A stretch of DNA of 12,387 nt from Thermoplasmata archaeon. Lineage in GTDB: Archaea; Thermoplasmatota; Thermoplasmata; Thermoplasmatales; Thermoplasmataceae. This document shows positions 7,328-12,387 of this stretch, piece by piece. The notes under the pieces are model-generated. The model had not been told where the DNA came from. It ran no database searches and was given only the letters and a program-made list of their open reading frames with translations. Both the position numbers and the translations under genes were made by a program. Where the stretch lies: assembly GCA_021797295.1 (NCBI GenBank), contig JAKAAA010000007.1:7669-20055 (forward strand). Direction: 5' to 3'. Positions within the stretch are counted from its first letter, which is position 1, and each line of letters starts with the position of its first letter.

Positions 7328-7340
7328 ATTATAAAATATA
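7328..7340 (-). promoter_or_regulatory. Candidate TATA box for the hypothetical gene
   Basis: The minus strand reads tatattttataat, centred about 22 nt before the ATG at 7314. It suggests that this gene can be transcribed independently of lipB upstream. Confidence 0.45.
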
Positions 7341-7365
7341 TACCTTCTGCATCATGCTAAATTAC

Positions 7366-8013
7366 TTATAAAATATCCTTGTATCTTTCATAATCTATGA
7401 TTCCAAATTTTTTTAAGGTGATATCAATAAATTTTTCCTTCACATCATTAAAACTGTGCTGTTTTCCCCGAATTGAATCCATAGACGTCATTATTTCTGA
7501 TGAAAAGTTGCATGGATTTATCACATTAAATTTTTTTAAATCCGTACACACATTGAGTCCCATCCCATGCATTGTTGTAAATTTATCAATGCCTAGTCCT
7601 ATGGAACATATCTTTTTATTTCCAACCCACACACCTGTTTTTTCGTTCAGCATTGGCGTTCCTCTAATTTTATAATAATCTAACAGTTCAATTACAGATT
7701 CCTGAATTAATTTTATGAGTTTCAATGCATCAAGGTTTGATCTTTTCAGATTTATAATATAATATGCAACAAGCTGGCCGGGACCGTGATATGTTAAATA
7801 TCCTCCGCGGTTTATCTTTATTGCACCTTCAAGGTTTCCACTGAAATGGGAACCTGCAGTATAAATATCAGGATGCTGGAGAAATATGAATGTATCGCAT
7901 GATTCCTCTTTATTGACTTTATCATGAATTTTTTTCTGGAAATCAAGCGCCTTTAAATATTCAACAATTTCAAGGTCGTATACTATACCACAGTTCTGAA
8001 AATTTATTTTCAT
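7366..8013 (-). CDS. lipB: Octanoyl-[carrier protein]:protein N-octanoyltransferase LipB
   Basis: LipB moves an octanoyl group from a carrier to the target lysine of lipoyl domains (2-oxoacid dehydrogenase E2, GcvH); LipA then inserts sulfur. The 215-residue protein has the family motifs in order: RGGYLTYHGPGQLVAY (69-84), GVWVGNKKICSIG (127-139) with catalytic Lys134, H149 in MHGMGLNV, and catalytic Cys168 in INPCNF (165-170). The usual Gly after that Cys is Asn. Length is normal. I chose ATG 8013; an in-frame TTG at 8028 would add five residues, and a TATA-like tttatata at 8054-8061 (minus strand) is about 30 nt from that TTG but 44 nt from the ATG, so the start is uncertain. It is divergent from pirin. 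No lipA or lipoyl-domain gene is in view. Archaea generally lack the bacterial acyl-carrier pathway, so the octanoyl donor is unclear. Confidence 0.9.
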   Translation of the reverse strand: MKINFQNCGIVYDLEIVEYLKALDFQKKIHDKVNKEESCDTFIFLQHPDIYTAGSHFSGNLEGAIKINRGGYLTYHGPGQLVAYYIINLKRSNLDALKLIKLIQESVIELLDYYKIRGTPMLNEKTGVWVGNKKICSIGLGIDKFTTMHGMGLNVCTDLKKFNVINPCNFSSEIMTSMDSIRGKQHSFNDVKEKFIDITLKKFGIIDYERYKDIL

Positions 8014-8110
8014 TATATTACATCCCAATATATGGCTTCACATTTTTATTTTGTATATAAAATTCGCTATGAATAGGATTTTAAGTGGTATATAATTATA
8101 TAGCAAAAAC

Positions 8111-8120
8111 ATTTAAATTA
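8111..8120 (+). promoter_or_regulatory. TATA box for the pirin gene
   Basis: The sequence atttaaatta is centred about 22 nt before ATG 8138, preceded by agcaaaaac as a possible BRE. No Shine-Dalgarno sequence is present, so a leaderless mRNA is expected. The rest of the 124-bp lipB-pirin intergenic region is AT-rich and shows no small gene. Confidence 0.5.
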
Positions 8121-8137
8121 AAGAGCATTAGTTAATC

Positions 8138-9058
8138 ATGGAAAAAATAAATGGCAGAATAAAGAAGATAAATTATGTTATTAAGGGCGTTGAAGCAAAG
8201 GACGGGGCCGGAGTGCGCCTGAAAAGAATTTTCGGCGGTCCGAATACAGTTAACATAACAGATCCATTTCTTCTACTGGATCACTTCGGGTCCGATAGAA
8301 TTGATGATTACATCTCGGGATTCCCATGGCACCCACATAGAGGAATAGAAACCATAACATATTTGCTGTCAGGTAAGGTCGAGCATCGTGATACTACCGA
8401 TCACCGTGGAACAATATACCCAGATGGACTTCAGTGGATGACTGCAGGAAGTGGCATATTCCATGAAGAGATGCCTAAGCCACTGGATGAGAAAAATCCG
8501 GAGGAGCTATTAAGGGCAAATGGAATGCCAACACTTGTCTCCGGTTTCCAGTTGTGGTTAAACCTTCCTGCTAAATATAAAATGACTATTCCAACATACA
8601 GGAATATAAATGGAAATGAGGTGCCTGTAATTTCCCTTGATGGCGCAACGGTCAAGATTATTGCCGGAGAATATAATAAAACTTCGGGCATGTACACATC
8701 ACAGTATGGCATAGATCCGCTTTACCTTGACGTTTCCATGGATGAAGAATCTGAGTTCAGTTACCCCATTAAGGATGGATATACATCTATTATTTTTTCA
8801 GTAACCGGAGAGGGAATTCACGGTAATCAGAAACTTGAGCCGGATACAGCGGCCATATTATCTATGGATGGAGATTACGTTAATGTTAGAACTGGTAGAT
8901 CGGGATATAGATTCATACTCTTATCTGGAAAACCGCTTCATGAGCCAGTAAAATGGTACGGGCCAATAGTTATGAACACTGATGAACAGATACGGGAGGC
9001 AATCAGAGATCTCAATAGGGATAACTTTGTCAGGGAAAAGAAGCCGGTGATGGAATAA
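8138..9058 (+). CDS. Pirin family bicupin protein
   Basis: A 306-residue two-domain cupin. The N-terminal pirin domain has the signature FPWHPHRGIETITYLLSG (62-79) and the full metal set H65, H67, H109 and E111 (the last two in GIFHEEMP), equivalent to the Fe site of human pirin. DPFLLLDHFG (42-51) and GGPN (33-36) are also family hallmarks. The C-terminal pirin cupin covers about 190-290. Pirins with this metal site can show quercetin dioxygenase activity or act as redox-sensing protein partners; the role in archaea is not settled, and nothing nearby points to a substrate. The gene has its own promoter and is monocistronic as far as can be seen, being followed by an inverted repeat and the promoter of the ABC operon. 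Confidence 0.92.
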   Translation: MEKINGRIKKINYVIKGVEAKDGAGVRLKRIFGGPNTVNITDPFLLLDHFGSDRIDDYISGFPWHPHRGIETITYLLSGKVEHRDTTDHRGTIYPDGLQWMTAGSGIFHEEMPKPLDEKNPEELLRANGMPTLVSGFQLWLNLPAKYKMTIPTYRNINGNEVPVISLDGATVKIIAGEYNKTSGMYTSQYGIDPLYLDVSMDEESEFSYPIKDGYTSIIFSVTGEGIHGNQKLEPDTAAILSMDGDYVNVRTGRSGYRFILLSGKPLHEPVKWYGPIVMNTDEQIREAIRDLNRDNFVREKKPVME

Positions 9059-9084
9059 GATAACTATCTATTTATTTTTAGATA
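9058..9084. repeat. Nested AGATA/TATCT inverted repeats between pirin and the ABC operon
   Basis: AGATA (9058-9062), two bases, then TATCT (9065-9069) form a perfect short palindrome overlapping the pirin stop codon. TATCTA (9065-9070) also pairs with TAGATA (9079-9084) across an 8-nt T-rich spacer. The set ends 5 nt before the TATA box of the ABC operon (9089-9097). It could be an operator, or the T-rich spacer could end the pirin transcript. Arms are short and AT-rich, so chance is possible. Confidence 0.35.
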
Positions 9085-9088
9085 ATGG

Positions 9089-9097
9089 TTAAATATA
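9089..9097 (+). promoter_or_regulatory. TATA box of the ABC transporter-glycosidase operon
   Basis: The sequence ttaaatata is centred about 23 nt before ATG 9116, with no Shine-Dalgarno sequence, consistent with leaderless initiation. No other promoter-like sequence is obvious before the next two genes, so it probably drives all three. Confidence 0.5.
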
Positions 9098-9115
9098 CCT
9101 TAATGATTATACGGC

Positions 9116-9973
9116 ATGGAAAATGACAGTGACTTTAATCAGTATATGATATCATTCAAATATCAATTTAAATCATATATCCGTACAAAAAGATTCCTGG
9201 GATTATTTATTTTTACTCTCATAATATCAGTGGGCATAACGGCATTAATACTGCATGATGAATACAGTATGTTGAAGGCAGGGACTGCACTATTTTATTT
9301 CTATAATTATCTTGAAGGCTTTGCCGCAGACCTGGTTGTAATCATAGGTGCATTCTTCGGAGGGGATATAATTTCCACGGATACAGGCACAAATGCGGCC
9401 TATTACACACTTGTTCAGCCCGTAAGAAGGTCGGTACTGTTTCTTGGCAGATACACTGCTGCTTTGATATCCTCATTTGTTATAGTATTTGTATACTTTC
9501 TGGTAGGTATTATAAGCTCATTTTATCTTTACGGCACCGCAACCCCTGTTATATTCGAAAGCCTCGGAATAGTCGTTCTGTTCCTTGCAGCAGCAATATC
9601 ATTTGCCTCACTGTTTTCAGGAATATTTAAAGGACAGTCCAGCGGAATTATAGTTTCGGTACTTCTTCTATTTATCGGTTTTCCCATAATAGATGAATTT
9701 GTGGGGGCCATTGGGGGTATAGATCCTCTGTTTTCACTGGACTTTGCCGGAAAAATTATGTATCTAATATTTGAAAAACCCTATCCTGCTGCGAAGGTTG
9801 TTGGGCCTGCTGGCTTTGGAGGTCCAGGCGGTGCTGCTGCAAGAGTTTCCTCATTTGTTGGATATACGTTCAGCCCCACGGTTATGCAGGGGATAGGTGT
9901 GTTAATTGCATATATGGCAATATGCGGGATAATTGCTATACTGTTGTATGCAAGGAGGCAGATAGAGGGATAA
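9116..9973 (+). CDS. ABC-2 type transporter permease subunit
   Basis: A 285-residue membrane protein of the ABC-2 permease type, with about six helices: 27-46, 68-84, 112-138, 146-170, 176-196 and 256-279. The segment GGDIISTDTGTNAAYYTLVQ (82-101), followed by PVRRS and the next helix GRYTAA, is the conserved coupling region of NatB/ABC2_membrane_2-type permeases (usually written as D...G T...L..P..R). With the ATPase encoded 2 nt downstream it should form a homodimeric exporter; such pairs move drugs, ions, lipids or peptides outward, and the cargo cannot be inferred. The loop between helices 5 and 6 holds an unusual Gly/Ala/Pro-rich stretch (224-242, VVGPAGFGGPGGAAAR core). First gene of the operon, leaderless start. 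Confidence 0.85.
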   Translation: MENDSDFNQYMISFKYQFKSYIRTKRFLGLFIFTLIISVGITALILHDEYSMLKAGTALFYFYNYLEGFAADLVVIIGAFFGGDIISTDTGTNAAYYTLVQPVRRSVLFLGRYTAALISSFVIVFVYFLVGIISSFYLYGTATPVIFESLGIVVLFLAAAISFASLFSGIFKGQSSGIIVSVLLLFIGFPIIDEFVGAIGGIDPLFSLDFAGKIMYLIFEKPYPAAKVVGPAGFGGPGGAAARVSSFVGYTFSPTVMQGIGVLIAYMAICGIIAILLYARRQIEG

Positions 9974-9975
9974 AT

Positions 9976-10887
9976 ATGGAAATAAGTTTTAACAATGTAT
10001 CTAAGAATTACAGTAAATTCAAGGCTCTTGACGATGTATCGTTCCATTACAGTGGTCACGGTGCCATAGGATATCTAGGTCCCAATGGTGCCGGAAAGAC
10101 TACAACACTGAAAGTTATGACAAACCTGCTGCATCCAACATCAGGCAGTGCAGAATTGAACGGCATAGATGTCAATAAGTATCCGAAGAAAGCCATGCTG
10201 GAAGTAGGGTCCATGATAGAGACCCCTACTCCATATCCATTTCTTACCGTTAAAGAATCACTGCAATTTGTTGCTGAACTCAGGGGAATCGATAAAAAAA
10301 CTATGGAATCCAGAATAGACGAATTCTACGATGCGTTAAAACTTCCTCCATTGAAATCAAGAATGGGGCAGCTTTCAAAGGGCCAGAGACAGCGTGCCGT
10401 ATTTGCATCAGTACTTATATCAGACCCGGACATTGTTATACTGGATGAGCCTACCAGTGGGCTGGACCCATTCGAGAGGAAAATATTCAGGGATTTCATA
10501 CTTAAGCTCAAAAAAACGAAACTCGTGTTCTTTTCATCCCATATCCTTTCAGAAGTTTCAGAAACATGCGATGATGTTGTATTTATAAATCATGGAAAAA
10601 TCCTAAAGCAGGGAAAAATAGAGGAGATATCACAGGAATTCAACACCAGTGCCGTCTCTGTAGAGTTCCTCAAACCTGTTGACAATTCTATGATAAAACA
10701 GCTGGAATTAATCGGATCAGGAATACTCAAAACCGATGGGAGGACAGCCGTAATTAAATTTTCTGGAAAGGAATCTGACAGAGCAGAAATACTTCAGGAT
10801 GTGATTAAACTGGCTCCTGTTATTTCATATACTTCATACGGTTCCGATCTGGAATCTGCATATATTTCTATACTTGGTGAAAAATAG
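9976..10887 (+). CDS. ABC transporter ATP-binding protein (exporter type)
   Basis: The 303-residue ATPase partner of the permease just upstream. Motifs: Walker A GPNGAGKTT (35-43), signature LSKGQRQR (133-140), Walker B IVILDEPTSGLDP (153-165) with catalytic E158, and switch H189 in SSHILSE. The Q-loop position is Glu (E82 in MIETP), as in the BcrA/NatA-like branch, where 'IE.P' replaces Gln. A family-typical C-terminal extension (about 220-303) follows the nucleotide-binding domain. ATG 9976 is chosen: it lies 2 nt after the permease stop, has a GAGG at 9965-9968 with 7-nt spacing, and starts the usual MEISFNNVSKNY. Extending to the in-frame ATG at 9922 would add 18 residues overlapping the end of the permease that resemble nothing in the family. 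Confidence 0.93.
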   Translation: MEISFNNVSKNYSKFKALDDVSFHYSGHGAIGYLGPNGAGKTTTLKVMTNLLHPTSGSAELNGIDVNKYPKKAMLEVGSMIETPTPYPFLTVKESLQFVAELRGIDKKTMESRIDEFYDALKLPPLKSRMGQLSKGQRQRAVFASVLISDPDIVILDEPTSGLDPFERKIFRDFILKLKKTKLVFFSSHILSEVSETCDDVVFINHGKILKQGKIEEISQEFNTSAVSVEFLKPVDNSMIKQLELIGSGILKTDGRTAVIKFSGKESDRAEILQDVIKLAPVISYTSYGSDLESAYISILGEK

Positions 10888-10890
10888 GAA

Positions 10891-10898
10891 GAGGTGAT
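10891..10898 (+). promoter_or_regulatory. Strong Shine-Dalgarno sequence of the glycosidase gene
   Basis: GAGGTGAT is an 8-base perfect match to the complement of the conserved archaeal 16S rRNA 3' end, with 6 nt before ATG 10905. It fixes the start and shows that this gene is translated from inside a polycistronic mRNA, unlike the leaderless first genes. Confidence 0.75.
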
Positions 10899-10904
10899 GT
10901 TGCA

Positions 10905-12356
10905 ATGATCAGAAAGTTTCCTAACAATTTTATGTTTGGAACTGCTACGAGTCCGTTCCAGGTGGAAATGGGTAAATCGAAGGATTCAATCTCATCAGAA
11001 AGTGACTGGTATAGTTGGGTTCATTCAGAATCAATAATTAAGAAAACTTACGTAAGCGGTGATTTCCCTGACAATGGTCCAGATTTCTGGAATGATTATA
11101 AAAAATATGTTGATTATGCGGTTTCACTGGGAAACAATGCAATCAGAATAGGTATAGACTGGGCACGAGTATTTAAAAAAACTACGGAAAACATTAAGGT
11201 TCTAACAGTTACCAATGAAAAGGGTGATGTTTATGAAATGGAATTTCCCGTTGAATTTATGGTTCAAATGGATGATATAGTCGATGCATCCTCAGTTGCA
11301 CATTATAAGGAAATATTGGCCTATATCAAATCTAAAGGGTTAAAACTTGTACTGACTGCATACCACTGGCCACTGCCTTTATGGCTTCATGATCCTGTCC
11401 AATGCAATGAAAATTTTATGGAATCCAGTAGCAAGGGGTGGGCAGATAAGAAAACTGTTGTGGAATTCGGCAAGTATGTTTATTACATTTACAAAAAATT
11501 CAAGGAATATGTGGATATCTGGCATACAATAAATGAGCCGAACATTATAGCAATAAACGGATATCTTTACGGGAATCTTGAGGGATTCCCTCCGGGTATG
11601 TCTGATTTCAAAATAACGGTTACAGTACTGAGAAATTTGGCATATGCGCATAATATTGCATATAAAATCATTAAAATGGAAAATCCGGCTACCACTGTGG
11701 GCATAAATGTTGCAGTACCATACTTCCAGCCTGAACTTGACACTCCGCAAAATAGATTCATCAATGAGTATGTCTCTTACGTATTTTATAAGCTCTATCT
11801 GGATTCAGCCCTTTACGGAAATTTTGATCCATCCCTTTCAGGGATTTACAGTGAATCCAGGCCTGAAGAATTCTCGGGCACTGATTTTATAGGAATAGAC
11901 TATTACAGCAGGATTATTGTGAGATACCTTGACAATGACAATGTGGATATCAGGTATAGATTTTCCTTCCTACCGTGCAAGGTCTGTTCCGATAACTACA
12001 TGGACATATTTCCTGAAGGAATAAGGGCCGTTACCGTATCACTATTCAACCGGTACAGGAAACCAGTTATAATACTGGAAAATGGGGTAGCGGATGCAAC
12101 CGGAAAAATTAGAACGGAATTCATAGAAAAGCATTTAATTGAGCTGCACAGGGCAATAAAAGAAGATTTTGTCCCGATAAGAGGTTATTTCTACCGGTCC
12201 CTCATGGATAATTATGAATGGGCAAGGGGATACAGAGATAGATTCGGACTTTATACAGGAAGTAATGGTGAGTATGAAGCAACCGAAGCTGCAAGGTATT
12301 ACAGTAAAATTTGCCATGAGATGGGCATATTTGATGAAAAGTACAGGGAATACTAG
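10905..12356 (+). CDS. Glycoside hydrolase family 1 beta-glycosidase (LacS-like), with altered sugar-site residues
   Basis: A 483-residue TIM-barrel retaining beta-glycosidase that aligns by eye over its full length with Sulfolobus LacS (489). Acid/base is E211 in TINEPN (208-213) and nucleophile E392 in IILENGVAD (389-397). Other kept sugar-site residues are Q19 (SPFQVEMG), H154 (AYHWPLPLWLHDP), N210, E438 and W439 (DNYEWARGYRDRFGL). Three usually conserved positions differ: the NYY motif is DYY (D332), the Trp of 'GWE.FPEG' is Met366, and the Trp of 'HWSL' is Arg431 (CGG, one base from TGG). There is no signal peptide, so it is cytoplasmic, as LacS is. It should cleave beta-linked glucosides or galactosides, but specificity may have moved. 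The gene lies 17 nt after the ABC ATPase with a strong Shine-Dalgarno, so it belongs to that operon. No oligo-T terminator is seen in the 31 nt left in the window. Confidence 0.92.
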   Translation: MIRKFPNNFMFGTATSPFQVEMGKSKDSISSESDWYSWVHSESIIKKTYVSGDFPDNGPDFWNDYKKYVDYAVSLGNNAIRIGIDWARVFKKTTENIKVLTVTNEKGDVYEMEFPVEFMVQMDDIVDASSVAHYKEILAYIKSKGLKLVLTAYHWPLPLWLHDPVQCNENFMESSSKGWADKKTVVEFGKYVYYIYKKFKEYVDIWHTINEPNIIAINGYLYGNLEGFPPGMSDFKITVTVLRNLAYAHNIAYKIIKMENPATTVGINVAVPYFQPELDTPQNRFINEYVSYVFYKLYLDSALYGNFDPSLSGIYSESRPEEFSGTDFIGIDYYSRIIVRYLDNDNVDIRYRFSFLPCKVCSDNYMDIFPEGIRAVTVSLFNRYRKPVIILENGVADATGKIRTEFIEKHLIELHRAIKEDFVPIRGYFYRSLMDNYEWARGYRDRFGLYTGSNGEYEATEAARYYSKICHEMGIFDEKYREY

Positions 12357-12387
12357 ATAAAAATTAAATAATAAACATTGATATAAC

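Noticed and set aside
8089..8102. 14-bp perfect palindrome TATATAATTATATA in the lipB-pirin gap
   Set aside because: It contains only A and T in an AT-rich intergenic region and does not extend beyond the core, so it is likely chance or promoter-related.
9922..9975. Upstream in-frame ATG extending the ABC ATPase by 18 residues
   Set aside because: It overlaps the end of the permease gene, the extra residues do not resemble the family, and ATG 9976 has a GAGG at proper spacing and starts the standard N-terminus.
11379..11764. Open reading frames on the minus strand inside the glycosidase gene
   Set aside because: They lie opposite a well-conserved GH1 coding region and have no recognisable domain, promoter or ribosome site; they are shadows of the codon bias.
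1..12387. CRISPR array, tRNA, rRNA, insertion sequence or defence island
   Set aside because: No spaced direct repeats, transposase motifs, RNA-gene consensus boxes or defence-gene domains were seen on either strand, apart from the decayed toxin-antitoxin pair.

Overview
The window looks like part of a Thermoplasmatales-type archaeal chromosome (the Thermoplasma, Picrophilus, Ferroplasma and Cuniculiplasma group of acidophiles). The DNA is AT-rich and Arg and Ile codons favour AGG/AGA and ATA. The glucose dehydrogenase closely follows the Thermoplasma acidophilum enzyme as I remember it, and there is a tricorn-interacting-factor aminopeptidase and an archaeal LacS-type family 1 glycosidase. 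Most genes that lead a transcription unit have an AT-rich box about 22-26 nt before their ATG and no Shine-Dalgarno sequence, which is the usual arrangement for leaderless archaeal mRNAs. The genus cannot be fixed from the sequence alone.

Layout. (1) 2-757: 3' part of a LutB-like LUD/iron-sulfur protein cut by the window edge. (2) 828-1491: a decayed VapBC-type toxin-antitoxin pair; both genes carry disruptions and the toxin has lost a catalytic acidic residue. (3) 1567-2646: glucose 1-dehydrogenase. (4) 2699-3949: an alkaline-phosphatase-superfamily hydrolase, convergent with (5) 3953-6316 (minus), a tricorn-interacting-factor M1 aminopeptidase; only 3 nt separate the two stop codons. (6) 6392-6832: a small four-helix membrane protein, divergent from 5. 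(7) 6850-7314 (minus): an unrecognised soluble protein. (8) 7366-8013 (minus): LipB octanoyltransferase. (9) 8138-9058: a pirin. (10) 9116-12356: a tight three-gene operon of ABC-2 permease, ABC ATPase and a family 1 beta-glycosidase.

How the genes fit together. The glycosidase could release glucose or galactose, which glucose dehydrogenase would feed into the Entner-Doudoroff route of these archaea. The aminopeptidase finishes peptide breakdown after proteasome and tricorn. LipB serves 2-oxoacid dehydrogenase or glycine cleavage complexes. The rest is a mixed housekeeping neighbourhood.

The points most worth a second look are the glycosidase, which keeps its catalytic glutamates but has replaced several conserved sugar-site residues (including the subsite -1 tryptophan by arginine) and is co-transcribed with an ABC exporter; and the toxin-antitoxin remnant, whose toxin is interrupted at a CTT-TGA sequence identical to the +1 shift site of bacterial prfB. 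I found no convincing new defence system, CRISPR array, insertion sequence, rRNA or tRNA gene. No stretch over 300 bases lacks a gene; the longest gap is the 124-bp lipB-pirin intergenic region.
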